A stretch of DNA of 25,710 bases, from NCBI GenBank assembly GCA_002751075.1, contig NAOQ01000008.1:46860-72569 (forward strand), read 5' to 3'. The notes below the pieces were generated by a model. It had not been told where the DNA came from and searched no databases. It worked only from the letters and a program-made list of their open reading frames with translations. Origin of the DNA: Ichthyophonus hoferi (lineage: Eukaryota > Opisthokonta > Ichthyosporea > Ichthyophonida > Ichthyophonidae). A program made the position numbers and the translations under genes. Positions 1 to 11,125 of this stretch are shown here, one piece after another (the stretch's first letter is position 1; each line of letters opens with the position of its first letter).

Positions 1-506
1 AAAAACCTATCAATAAACTGTATAAAATTAATAGCAATGCATTCTATTTTACATTTAAAAAAATAAAAATCACTCCCAATGGAGTTAAGAAAATTATTGA
101 CATAAATAAATGAAATCATTGGAATAAAAACATAGAATTACTTACAAATATAATTTAAGCTAGCCTTATATATGCATAACTATTAACCATCTGATAGCAC
201 ATAATATGAGCTAATGAAACACAAAAGATAGAATATAAATGGCAATATAAATGATCCATTGGATTGCTTTACTATTAAACCTCAAGGCTCTAAACAACCA
301 AGTGAAACAGGCAAACAAAAACATAAACCTAGCCACATACTAACATACATACAATCATACCCAACTACTTATACAATAATATAAGCATAAGCCCACAAAC
401 AAATGCCAGCACAAAAACATAACCTATCGTGATATGTGTACACCCAATTACACTATCCCATATTATATTATACTACAATACATTACATATACACCTACAA
501 ACCTAC
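1..506. other. AT-rich stretch, probably SNU13 intron
   Basis: No coding block is visible on either strand. Because the SNU13 exon ends with a splice donor at 506 and its downstream exon is not seen, this is most simply the 5' part of a SNU13 intron that continues beyond the window. The composition is A-rich on the plus strand with no clear repeat unit. Confidence 0.5.
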
Positions 507-725
507 CTTATCCTCACACAGAAGAGGCAAGTGCAACAGGATCTCCAATGGCTCAGTGTCTGCAGCCATCACAATGAACTCACTAATACCACGGTTAAGG
601 CACTTAGTAGCTTCATTGGCACCCTTTCTGAGCTGTTTGTAGTTATTGGCTTGTTGGATAAGATCCAGAATCTGAACGGTCAGCTGGGGATCGGCCAGAG
701 GGTATGCTTTGGGGTTGACTTCAGC
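507..725 (-). CDS. SNU13: SNU13 / 15.5K (NHP2L1) internal exon, partial gene
   Basis: Reading the minus strand, 73 uninterrupted codons lie between a CAG acceptor (726-728) and a GTAGGT donor starting at 506. The peptide runs from [12 protein letters not shown] through [12 protein letters not shown] and [14 protein letters not shown] to [11 protein letters not shown]. This matches, nearly residue for residue, the N-terminal half of eukaryotic SNU13/NHP2L1, an L7Ae-family protein. The family binds kink-turns in U4 snRNA and box C/D snoRNAs and acts in the nucleus and nucleolus. GANEATK and NRGISEF belong to the RNA-binding surface known for the family. The exon starts and ends in phase 0. The short first exon with the start codon should lie to the right but I could not identify it; the C-terminal exon (expected to begin NVPYVFV) is not found in bases 1-506 and probably lies beyond the left edge. 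Identification is firm, the gene model incomplete. Confidence 0.93.
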
Positions 726-1109
726 CTGGGATTTTAAAATTTTAATTAGTATGTATTTAAAATTTTAATTTGTATGTGCTCAAAAAATATAAGTAAAGAA
801 GTTTTTCAGTTTTAAAAAGCTCGTTTTTTCTCTTCAGATTGAATCAGGAAAAAATCGTTTTAACATCATTTGAACTTCTATATTACATTACATAACAATA
901 AAACAGTTCTTGTACGTGTATGAAATTAGTACACTTTAAGTATGTTAAATTTTACTTATTTATCGCTGGTGGGTAGTGGTTGGAATTGAAAGCAAACTGG
1001 CATTTAGTATGTGTTATTGGTGTTGTCAAATATAACTTTAGGATCCTTATTGGTTATATCAAATCTAATCTAAATTACACTTTTCAAAAAAAAAAAAAAA
1101 ACTTTTGTA

Positions 1110-1400
1110 GTGACAGTTGCTACTTTAATTTAATTTAAAAATGAAAATAAAACAAAATGAAACAGGAATATAATTGGAAAATTAAAAAGTATAAGATGTA
1201 CCTATGTATACGTACTATGAAAGTGGTAATGTTTACTATCTATTGTATTATCATTAGTGTTACTTCAATTTAAATTTAAATTTTAAAATAAGATTAAAAC
1301 AAAATCAAACAGCGATACAATTGGATACTTAAAATGCATGTAATATGTATTAAGTTACTATAATAGTAATACAGCAGACCAATATATTAGTTAGTTATAA
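1110..1400. repeat. Tandem duplication, ~147-bp period
   Basis: Two diverged direct copies lie head to tail. The anchor AAAACAAAAT followed by GAAACAG, then ATAATTGGA, near 1149 recurs near 1296 as AAAACAAAAT, CAAACAG, ATACAATTGGA. The preceding T/A-rich lead (ACTTTAATTTAATTTAAA) and the following TGTA/TATGTA stretch are also repeated in order. It is non-coding. Confidence 0.6.
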
Positions 1401-1669
1401 GAGAAAGAAACGTGAAAGTGAAAGAAAAATGGAAAGCAGGGCTTTTGGACAAACATTTAGGCTAAGAGATAGGTTAGGGTGGAATTAAAATAAAGAGGGA
1501 GAGAGCAAAATCAATAACAATATAATAATAATGAAACATACAACCATAATAATTATATGTAATATTATAACATGGAATAAAAAAATACAGACCGGAAATA
1601 ATAAAATAATAAGATTACAATATATTAGCCATGTCATGTTAGTAAATAATAATAATAAATAATTATATA

Positions 1670-1937
1670 CTAGTATACATGTTCTCAAGCAACTATAACA
1701 ACAATATAACACAACTATAAACTAAACCTAAAACAAGATAAGTAAACGTAGAACCAAACCATAACACAATAAATAATACAATAAAATACTAGTGACAGTA
1801 AATATGAAAAATATAAAAATAATAATGCAAGAAAATAATGACGATAACGATACAACTACAACAAAGCTACACAGACTACAAACTAAAACTAAAACAAGAT
1901 AAGCAAATAAACTAAAGCATTACACAATAACACACCA
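1670..1937. repeat. Direct duplication, ~161-bp period
   Basis: A block containing AACTATAACAACA, then AAACTAAACCTAAAACAAG, then ACACAATAA (about 1690-1771) recurs at about 1845-1930 with the same order of landmarks. The shared AAACAAGATAAG core begins at 1731 and again at 1892. It is A-rich, without coding potential. Confidence 0.6.
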
Positions 1938-3966
1938 TTGTAATGTTAGTAAGTCGCCTCAACAGATATTATATCACGGGCAGAAAAAAAGTGAAAACAG
2001 TCAGACTGGGTTGTAAACTAATACCACATGTAGTCGCCTTTATCCAAACACTCTAACGGCTACACGTGCGTGGCTCCAAAACACTGAGTCGGTTCAGCAG
2101 TGATTTAGGTTTACATTTACCCAATCATAACGTGTAGTTTATGCTTTAAATATCTAAAGTTTAAGTTTAATTGATTTATTTAAATTTGAGATAAAATAAT
2201 TATTTTATTGCCTGGGTGCGCTAGAGATAAATTTACCTTAATTAGTATTGGATACTTTAAATAAAATATAACTTTATAAATAATTATATTGGACTGTTAA
2301 ATTTAAGGTGTATATTATTGGTTATTTGCAAGAGTTTGTGGTAGCGCTGATTTTAAAGTTTTATAAAAATTGTTGATTTTAGAATTTGGGGCAAGCGCCA
2401 ATATAGTATATTATAGATTATATTTTACGTATTATGTATTATATATTGTAGATATTACATTATTTATGATGTATTATTTATTGTAAATTATAGACTGTAT
2501 ATTGTACATTATACGTAATGTACGAAATATTGCATGTTATAGAATATGTATTATATATTAATGTAGAAATACCTAGTTAATTTGGTTTATTTCTTTATAT
2601 AACTATAATCATATAATATTATTAGCAATTACTATTGCGCATGCGGTCTGAAAAAATAATATTACAAGCCTGCCAATCAGAGGATATGGCAGTTTATTGG
2701 GAATAAAACATATATTGATGCTACTGGGTTCAAACTAGCTGCTCCTCAATCTCACATTGTTGATATAGAATTATAGAAGTCTTTGGCTCCTTACTTGGCA
2801 ATGTATTATAAGCGCGGTAAGTTAAATATAAATGTGACGGTGCGTATACAATTATGATATTGTTACTATCAGAAGAAGCCACGCTAAACTCACCCAGTTG
2901 ATCTTCTAGTAAAGTATCTGGATTGTCTACTTCAAGTTATTCTAGGAGTTGATTGAATTATCGACCTGTACCAAGCTCCAAACCGATAAGAAATAGAATT
3001 ATTCATAAGGAATCCCCATCAAACCTAATTAGGAAGGAACATCTTTTCTTTCTAGTAATAAACAAATATAATAACAATAAATAAAGAATGAACTGCCAAA
3101 GTACAGTAAACACTTTGGTCCCAATATAATCCTATATCATAGCCAAATAATTAGTATAATAATATATTATTATTATATTATTATTGTGTGACTGTTCAGT
3201 CGTATAAAAAATTATGGATTACAAAATATATATTATATATAGTATAAGGAATATAGTATTTTAATGTAAACCTTAGCATAAACGGAGTACAGATAATGCC
3301 AAGACATACTTCAATTATTAAACAGGTCCGCAAAAGTTGAAAATTGGGCTTATAAGGTGAATACAGTTTAATCTGAAACGGCATCAAATATATTTAAAAT
3401 GGTATAAATTAACCACATTGTAGTTGAGACGAGGCTTCTAGTTTTGTTTACATGCTAGTCTGCCACCTGACCTGCGTCATTGTCAGGGTAACGGCTTAAA
3501 ATAATGATATGGTATGTTATGTTTATCCGATATTGTACCATTTAAACAATCACATATGTATTAATTTTATTATTGTATATTATATACAGAAAAAATACTA
3601 AGAGTGAATATAATGTACAATTTAAAATATATATTTTCAAATTAATTTCAATAAAAACAAACTTGGTTGTATGCAATTCATATGGTACTTCTATAGTTGA
3701 AGAATATAATTTACTACATGACGCGATATTGTAATATGCTAGCATTTTTGATTTTACAATAGTGAATTAAATTTTATTATAATGATTCAAACTTTATTAC
3801 ATTGTGTAGAAGTAGCAATAGCATACAGAAGTCATTGATATTCTTATAAAGTATGGTATATAATATATAGGCTAATTAATAACTTAAAAGTAATGAATTG
3901 GAACCAATTATTTTAGTCGTTGCTGTATAATAAATTATACTCATAAAAAGCAGCATACTATATATA
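1938..3966. other. Intergenic AT-rich DNA, no gene seen
   Basis: I see no convincing exon. The part from 2400 to 2580 is low-complexity DNA made of TATTATA/TATTGTA-like units with roughly 10-bp periodicity. A less AT-biased part at 2640-3050 has stops in all frames and could be an old repeat of unknown type. The short open frames on the minus strand at 3196-3745 have the biased composition expected of AT-rich noise. Confidence 0.5.
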
Positions 3967-4280
3967 GACAACAGTAATCTGTGGTAGTTCTAGCGGCATA
4001 TCCACAGACTTCGGGTCTCCAACTGTGTGTTGTATAATAGGAATATATATATATTATGATATTTTTTAAGAAATATTGAATGAATGCAAATTTTTTGTGT
4101 GAGTGTACTTGTGCACAGGCATGCAGGGTTACCGCATATACTCGGGTGTGCAGGGGGCCACATATGTTTGAACGGCCCCACTTATTATTGAGTTTTGTTT
4201 TGTTTTGTGTTGGACTTCGTTTTATCGCTAGTGTTAACTTTCCAGTTAAGCCAATGTTGCTAAGTTTAGTAACTTAAATG
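3967..4280 (+). repeat. R1 dispersed repeat, copy 1
   Basis: It begins with the R1 head (GTAATCTGTGGTAGTTCTAG, then ATCCACAGACTTCGGGTCTCC) and ends with the R1 tail, in which GTGTTAAC is followed by TTAAGCCAATGTTGC at about 4232-4262. Copy 2 carries the same head and tail. The copies are 80-90% alike in the head by eye and weaker in the middle. No ORF is conserved between copies, so it looks non-coding and non-autonomous. Confidence 0.6.
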
Positions 4281-4601
4281 GAGCCAATCATAAATATTCG
4301 TATTAGCTAATCCAACTCACGATAGGTCAAGGAGACGCACTGGAACTGTCTGATCTTACCACAGTACTTAAATACTAGTATGTCCCTATTGAAATGGTGA
4401 ATTAGCTCATTTCCTCGTCGATAGAAGAGTACTCATATGCTACATACTATGGCAAGAATCTATCTACTCATTATCTGGACTCCGATCGAACCTTCTTATT
4501 CATCTGTGGCTAGTAATCTTGTAACATAGACTAATTAGTATTTAGAAATAATGAACTATAATTAACTATAATTAATATAAAAATAACAATGCCACTCTTT
4601 A

Positions 4602-4960
4602 TAGCAATTTATGGTAGTTCTAGTGCCTTATTCACAGATTTAGGGTCCCCAATTAGTTTTTGATCTTTAGAAAGAGGTTTTCTTCTAAGTGCTGGAAAGT
4701 ATTTCAATCCAGCTAATTAGGAACTAGTCAGATATTGGCATAGTTCTTTCGCTGCCTTAGGGCAGTCTGTGGAACCGCACTCTTATGGATGTTACGCAAT
4801 ATATATTTATACATAACTCCAACCAGTGTAATGCAATATACCAGGTTACTAACGTATCCTATTGGGGTACATAGTAACTGTAATAGTTATCGTTTTGGAT
4901 ATGGTGTTAACACGAGAAATTTTGCTAAACCAATGTTGCGTACACGCCTTATGGTTGGGT
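4602..4960 (+). repeat. R1 dispersed repeat, copy 2
   Basis: The head TATAGCAATTTATGGTAGTT leads into TTCTAGTGCCTTATTCACAG and GGGTCCCCAATT. The middle has TTTTCTTCTAAGTGC and GCTGCCTTAGGGCA, followed by TAACGTATCCTATTGGGGTA. The tail has GGTGTTAAC and CTAAACCAATGTTGC. It is in the same orientation as copy 1, about 635 bp away, and matches the inverted copy near 24100 over nearly its whole length. A 91-codon open frame (4789-5064) overlaps it but is not shared by other copies. Confidence 0.7.
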
Positions 4961-5171
4961 TTCAACCTGCGTATACGCCTATAGGATTGGGTTGGGCTGT
5001 GGTTAGTTCAACGAATAATAAATTACTATACAATTCTGTAATATCTACTGTATATTTCAAATAGCGGTAAATTAACAGGATAAATTATTTCACTATAGAT
5101 TATACATTTATATTGGAAGTCATGCAAAAAAGAGACCTGATCGCAGCAATTGTTGATTTTCATTTACTTTA

Positions 5172-5515
5172 AATTCACTTCTACTTTACCCAACATACAT
5201 TATATAATAGTATTATCTCTACTTCCTGCAAATAGAACCCTATTAAATTCAAATTTAATTTAAATTTAATGTGCTGAATAGTCAAGTCAATACATAATAC
5301 AACAGTCAAATGAATTTTAAATTTTAAATCGTTTTTAATCTACCCAATACCTAGTATGTATAATAGGACCCTTTTAGTTATAATTTGATTTGCTTTTAAA
5401 TTAACAAATATTCTATACAATACGGCCATATTAATTTTAATTTTAATCTACTTTTAATCTACCCAATATCCAATATATAACAAGTCCCTTTTATTTATAC
5501 TTTTAATTCCGCTCT
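5172..5515. repeat. Three diverged ~120-bp tandem units 3' of the left permease gene
   Basis: The landmark TTTTTAATCTACCCAATA occurs at about 5332 and, as CTTTTAATCTACCCAATA, at 5452. Each is followed by TATATAA or TATAATA and then a purine-rich GGACCC or AAGTCCC and TTTTA. A weaker unit with CTACTTTACCCAACATAC lies near 5180. The array sits just beyond the 3' end of the minus-strand permease and resembles sequence downstream of the plus-strand paralogue (about 23430-23560). Confidence 0.5.
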
Positions 5516-5630
5516 GTCCTATTATAGCATATCATATCATACTATATGTATCCTATTATATCTTATTATATATATCCTATCATATCTTATTATACCTTAT
5601 TAGAGCGTATTATATATTACGATTAATATC

Positions 5631-6475
5631 CTATGCAGCCGAAGGCAATCCAGGGTGAAAGTTGGGTATGTTGGCACCAAATGCCAACACTAGTCCAGCA
5701 ATTGTTCCAGTAATTGGTATAGTTAAAATCCACCCAAATAAGCATATGGCTACCATCTTCCAGTTGACTGCTTTGAGGTTTCCATTCTATATAGGGAGGG
5801 GTTATTTTAATGCATGCATTGTATTATATTGTATTGTATTGTACTATATATATTATATTATATTATAATATGCCGTATCTATATATACATGCAAAGACTA
5901 TCATATATGATAAATACATTACATTATATACTTCCTTGTATACTCCAATATGCATACACTCTATTACACTCAATATCCCTCTATACAATCTACTATACTA
6001 TATCTACATATACATGCACACTATATATTCTATTATATACTTTTCTATACATACCATTATAATGGAAAATATACATATATTGTTATTATTACCATAATAT
6101 ATGGTATATAATATTGCTATTATTATAGTAGAAAATATATAGTATTATTATTAATATACTAGAAGGTATATAGTATCATTTTAATGCAAACACTACATTG
6201 AAAAACAAACACATACCATTATACTCTATATACATACATATATACAACTACAATACATACACAGAGTCCCACGGCAGTGCTGGCACCAGTAATGCAATTA
6301 GTAGTAGAGACAGGTAGGCCCAAATAGGAGGCAGTTAACACAGTAATCATAGCACCAAACTCAATAGAAAACCCACGAGAGGGCGACATGTAGGTAATAT
6401 TATTGCCAAGGACCCTCATGATATGATAGCCATATAAGGATAGACCTGAGTAAGATTGGCGGGAAGAAGAGAGAG

Positions 6476-6513
<38 letters not shown>

Positions 6514-8861
6514 AGAGAGAGAGGAAAAATAAATATAAATATGTAAATGGACAGTATAGTAAAAGAGAAGAAGAAAATTATGAATATTTATTAGAAATAA
6601 TAATAATGGCGAAGAGAAAAATGTTGATCAATTAGTTGCAAATTATAATAGAGTACTATATAAATTACAAATGTTGTTAGAAACTGTTTACCATAGATAA
6701 ACAGTAGGGATCATGTTACTGCATTGTATAATTTGGTGTTATATTGCATTATATTAAATTGCCTTGTATTATAGTACAGTATATTATATTATATTATATT
6801 ATATATATTAGATTAGACAGATTAAATTACAGTAAATCACATAAAATTATATGATACTAGATTATTACATTACATAACATTATATCGCATTTAACTATAT
6901 AATAGTAAATTACATTGCACTATATTATATTACATTATAGAGCATTACAATACACCATGCCTCTCCCCTCTCTTCCCCCACAACATTAATTACCCACTAC
7001 TATTCCAGCTCCACCGTACGCCAACATCCACGTCTCAACTGGAGGCGTAGGAATCACCGTACCAGTGCTATATATATAAAAGACTGACGCCAGGGGTGCA
7101 ATAGCATTACCAACATCATTTGCGCCATGAGAAAATGAAGCCATTGCACTAGTGAACACCTGTAACCACTGAAATATACCCTCGGTTTTGTCCTCATACT
7201 TAGGTGCATGATCGTGGAATTTAGACATCTTCTCAGCCTCATAGCCTCTCACCTGCTTGCCCATACCTCTAAAAATAGTTCGATTGGCTAGGCCGATTAT
7301 AGTTTTCATTCTAGATGGTTTGATTGATCTAGATTCCGGATCTTGACCTTCAGTTTCCAGTTCTGGAATGCGATTGGTTATATCTTGATCATTATCGCAA
7401 TCGAGGCCCAAATCGGTATTTCGATTGATCATTTCTGGGAAGGGATCGGTAGAATTTCCATGCACATCTACAACCACAGTGACTCCGGATTCATCCTCAT
7501 CATCACTCGCTTTCTTTTCCTTATTCGGGCTAATATTGTCATCATTATTTATAGGTACCAAGCTATTTGCTACTACCGTATCTTTATCTTCCGCAGCCGC
7601 AGCCAAAGCTTCTTGACGTGCTGTACGTCTCTTAAACCACGGTATAAGAACAAAGATGGATAATAAAGTTACTAGTATAGTAGGAGCTAATATAATAGCA
7701 GTTTGTACACCAATTGGCTTCTTGTGTAGTTTCAATGCAGGTGTGCCTTTCTTAACCCAGTAAGCAAATATCAAAGCAGTTGTCCCTGCTCCATATATTG
7801 GAGTCAGGTACAAAGCACGGGTATATGAATTAGTTCGTACGAGAACACCGTACTTTGTAGCCAGAAATATAATAGAAGCAAATACACCTGCTAAGATAGG
7901 AGAAATAGCAAAGGATGCTAGGATCTTGCCAAGTCTATTGTACCTGAAGTCGATTGCACCAGGACCAAAGCAGGCCACAGCTACGCCTAGCATTGCTCCA
8001 GCTATAGAGTGAGTGGTTGAAACTGGCATACGTAATTTAGTGGCTAGAAGGAGCCAGGTCATGCTACCTACCATGGCACATACATTGGCTGCCTGAGGGG
8101 TGAAAAGGATAAGAAAGAAGTAGATGGGAGATATTTGGAGGGTATGTGTTGTTATGCTATATTGTGCTGTGTTGTCATCTGTTCATGTGTTATATCTTAC
8201 TATGTTATGTTATACTGTGCTATGTTTTATTGTGTTATGTTATACTATATGTTAGTATATTATATTGCATTATAGATAGTGCAAACTACCATGGTACATA
8301 CATTATTGGTCTGATGGAGGAACGGGGTATGTAGATTATATTGTATTGTGTTGTATGGTAATGTATTGTATTGCATAGTCTTGTGTTGCATTGTGTTGCA
8401 TTGTGTTGCATTGTATTTTGTGATAGGATATTAGCTTGTGTTATGTTATATTATACTATGTTATTTTCTACGATATTATAATATAATATAATATAATATT
8501 GTGTAACATATATATACATCACTTACCATAAGTAAGTCGGGCCTATCCTCAAACATTTCACTAGTCAGTATCCCACCAGATATTGTCTTTGCAGTGTTGG
8601 CCCCCAGTGCTACAGCGCCAAGAAACTCAGTGAATGTAGCGATAATGCATGCTTGACGAAGGGTTAGGGTCCCAGCTCCAACTGCGGTTGCAAAGGCGTT
8701 GGCCACCTGTTAGGTGTGGGGTTTAGGGATATTGTTGTGGTTGGTGTTGGTCATGATATTATAATCATAATTAATATTGCTATTGTTATCTCAATTCTTG
8801 CTAATAATAGTGGTAGTGATGTTTTTGTTATTATTATTATAATAATAATACTACTACTACA

Positions 8862-8892
<31 letters not shown>

Positions 8893-9246
8893 GCAATAAC
8901 AATACTAATAACAGTAGTAGCAACAACAAAAGCAATAGTAATAACAATAAATAATCCCCGGTGAGTCAATATACGAGCATAACACTAAAGTACAATTAAT
9001 AAAATTGATACCACTATAATTATAAATCCTTTCCAGTTTGACAATGATCTACTATATATCTAAAATACATTCTGTCCATAATACAGTAATATTTACAACA
9101 CCAATATTAATGATTAGGCTACTTACATCATTGGCTCCTATAGCGAAGCTATCGGTGAAGCAAATCAGCATTGCCACAACAAATATCCATAATAAAGAGT
9201 TTGGCTCAAGTACCACCAAACCACTTACAGATCGAATGTCAATCAT
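5631..9246 (-). CDS. PHO89: PiT-family phosphate permease (PHO89-like), 5 exons, left copy
   Basis: This encodes a plasma-membrane cation-coupled inorganic phosphate symporter. Exons on the minus strand are 9246-9127, 8706-8527, 8092-6994, 6445-6261 and 5786-5631, joined by GT-AG introns of 420, 434, 548 and 474 bases; the protein is about 579 residues. It has the two inverted halves of the PHO4/PiT fold. GANDVANAFATAVGAG (from residue 37, split by intron 1) and PVSTTHSIAGAMLG lie in the first half; SHGANDVGNAIAPLA (about 421-435) and PVSTTNCITGASTAVGLC lie in the second. These are the family's phosphate and cation binding repeats. A hydrophilic central loop (about residues 255-400) contains DVHGN (7454-7468). 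I chose ATG 9246 because it best matches the paralogue's start; in-frame ATG 9276 would add ten residues. All expected membrane segments appear present and no break was seen. Confidence 0.93.
6476..6524. repeat. (GA)n microsatellite in permease intron 3
   Basis: A nearly pure GA run lies about 30-80 bases from the intron 3 acceptor. On the sense strand it is a long CT polypyrimidine tract in the normal position for acceptor recognition. The right-hand paralogue has only a short pyrimidine tract here, so the run probably expanded after duplication. Confidence 0.8.
8093..8526 (-). other. Permease intron 2 built of degenerate pentamers
   Basis: Most of this intron is degenerate 5-bp repeats. 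On the plus strand they read TTGTG, TTGTA, TTGCA and TGTTA; on the sense strand they read AACAC, AATAC and ATACA. A clear run of TTGCATTGTG units lies at 8390-8412 and a TATAA run at 8475-8497. The donor is GTAAGT and the acceptor is CCCCTCAG. Intron 3 (6446-6993), intron 4 (5787-6260) and the 3' flank carry related units. Confidence 0.6.
8826..8895. repeat. (ATT/AAT)n microsatellite in permease intron 1
   Basis: A trinucleotide run, partly mirror-symmetric (TTATTATTATTATAATAATAA, then CTACTACTAC, then AATAATAAT), lies in the middle of intron 1 of the minus-strand permease. The paralogue's intron 1 has a similar but separately placed TTA run. Confidence 0.75.
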
Positions 9247-9454
9247 ACTGTTTACATAGAATGAAACAGAAATCAAAGTATTTCAAGCACACTCTACACT
9301 GTAAACACAGAAATTTAATAAAAAAGAGATATATTAGTAATAAATAATAGTTTTGTAAGTTAAAGCTTGCATAGGTATACAACTATATCTAGGTATATGA
9401 TAATAGATGTATGTATATACGTGAGTATATATATACATATGGGCGAACTTAAAA

Positions 9455-10385
9455 CGCTATTTTAACTATTAATTTTTTAACTATTATAGCCAATTAAAAT
9501 GCCAGTAACATGAACGTGTCTGTAGTTCGTAAACGTTTGGTAGCTGAGGCTTATAATTGGTGTTCTTCCCAGGATAATTAATTAATTAAGTATTTATTGG
9601 TTATTTGTGGTTATTGAAATCCATCCGATTGAAATTTTGACAGACTAGTATTGGAAAATATTTGCATAATGTAGTAGCTAAAATGTTATAAATTTATTAA
9701 GTTGTTAAGTTAATCAGTTATTATTAAAATAAATATAGAGTAAATAGGGTTTGTATGAAATTATATTTATTATTATTTGAATTGATTATTATTATTATCC
9801 TTATTATTCATTTTAAGCTATATGACATTGGTGAGAATCATTCACATGAGACTTTATTTAAGTGGTAGATGCAATCAAAATTTTAAACCATTAAAATTGA
9901 CCCAATAAAATCACACCAATTGAAACTATACATGACCTTATATCTTACATACTAATAATCAAAATAAGAATATATAAATGTATTTATTTTAAAGGGAAAA
10001 CATCTCTAAATAATATTAGTTATACTAATAGGAAGTATTATATCCGTACTTAGTTTTATTGTCAAAATTTCTCAATTTTTATATACCTATAACTGCAGAC
10101 TAACATATTTTTGGCTCAATTTCCATTTTTATACATACTTTCTTTTGAAAAAAAAATTGTATATATATATGTGTGCATATCAAAAATATTCGTATATTAT
10201 TATATTTCTAATTATATTTCTAATTAAAGTATTATATATATATATATATATATATATAAATTAAAGTGATATTGATACCAGCATAAGAATATGGAGAATT
10301 GCATATTGACTCCTGCATGGAGACGGTTTTAAGCAGAAGAATTAACTGTGTGGTTCACACAGTATCTCAACAATTAATCAGATGG
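9455..10385 (+). repeat. U repeat, copy A
   Basis: This stretch matches the reverse complement of about 17365-18235 over roughly 900 bp. Shared landmarks in order are GTTCGTAAACG / GTTGTAAACG; CAGGATAATTA; TTTGTGGT; TTGTATGA followed by TTTATTATTTGAAT; GGTGAGAAT or GGCGAGAAT followed by CACATGAG or CATATGAG; TCAAAATTTTAAA; ATATATAAATGTATT; TGTGTGCATATCAAA; and a terminal hairpin before CAACAATTAATC. It lies about 200 bp upstream of the left permease. No ORF is conserved, so it may be non-autonomous mobile DNA or part of the duplicated permease upstream region. Confidence 0.7.
10233..10257. repeat. (AT)n microsatellite
   Basis: A pure alternating TA run lies inside U copy A. The equivalent place in copy B lacks the run, so it expanded locally. 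Confidence 0.9.
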
Positions 10386-11125
10386 GAGTACTGCTACTTA
10401 CACGGACCAATACAAAATGGAAATACGTTTTAGAACCAATCAGTATTAGATTAAGTTATAATAACGGTTGGATGAGTGTTCTTAAAGTTGGTGTAAATAA
10501 TTAGTCATTTTTGGTTTGTAAAAAAAAAAACAATAATAATTATGTAAGTGCCAGGGGTGGATTTCTCAAATTTTACTGAGATAGTACTTAAACATAATTG
10601 ATTTTATTTTATTATTTTAAATAAAAATAAAAATAAGAAGAAATATTTCTAAAATTTTACAGAAAACAAACTCCTTGTTAAAATAAACCGCCGCCCTAGC
10701 AAAAGTTGTGTAATTTATTAAAATATCTACCCAACTCTTGATAAAAGATTTATTATTGGATACAATGCCTTGGATTAGAAAATAATATCAATTCCAATAA
10801 CCAATACAAAAACACCAATAATAACTATATAAAGTTAAAGGTAATGCAATTCCAGGCCAGGTCGAGAACAAGAACCGTATTCTGACTAAATAGATGAATA
10901 GTGTTGAATGAGTCATTTTCTCTTTCAACCTGTATTTTTTATTGCCTACAGTGCAGCAATTATCAACCATTGGACTACATTCAATTGTACGTTAAAATAT
11001 TAAAACCTAATAGACGATATTACTAATTTTTAAATCTTGTTGTTTTAAAATTAAAAAATATGTGCACAACAACGTTTTAAAAAAAATAAAATTAGAAATA
11101 TATCTTTATTTTTCCTACTACATGT
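10386..11125. other. Intergenic AT-rich stretch, no gene seen
   Basis: There are homopolymer A runs and AAATAAAAATAAAAATAAG-type low complexity at about 10520-10660. A 60-codon open frame on the minus strand (10788-10970) has a hydrophobic end but no recognised family and no paralogue in the window, so I do not call it. Confidence 0.5.

Noticed and set aside
429-737. 102-codon plus-strand open frame
   Set aside because: It is the reverse strand of the SNU13 exon; the minus strand gives a clear family match with splice sites.
2660-2760. Possible tRNA B-box (GGGTTCAAACT near 2727)
   Set aside because: No matching A-box, acceptor stem or anticodon arm could be drawn around it.
4789-5064. 91-codon plus-strand open frame
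   Set aside because: It starts inside R1 copy 2, and the frame is not kept in R1 copy 5; no family resemblance.
5810-6097. Overlapping Tyr/Ile-rich plus-strand open frames
   Set aside because: Translations of pentamer repeats in permease intron 4.
8716-8969. Open frames on both strands rich in Ile and Val
   Set aside because: Translations of the ATT/AAT microsatellite in permease intron 1.
10788-10970. 60-codon minus-strand frame with a hydrophobic, aromatic-rich end
   Set aside because: No family recognised, no splice context and no second copy; likely chance in AT-rich DNA.
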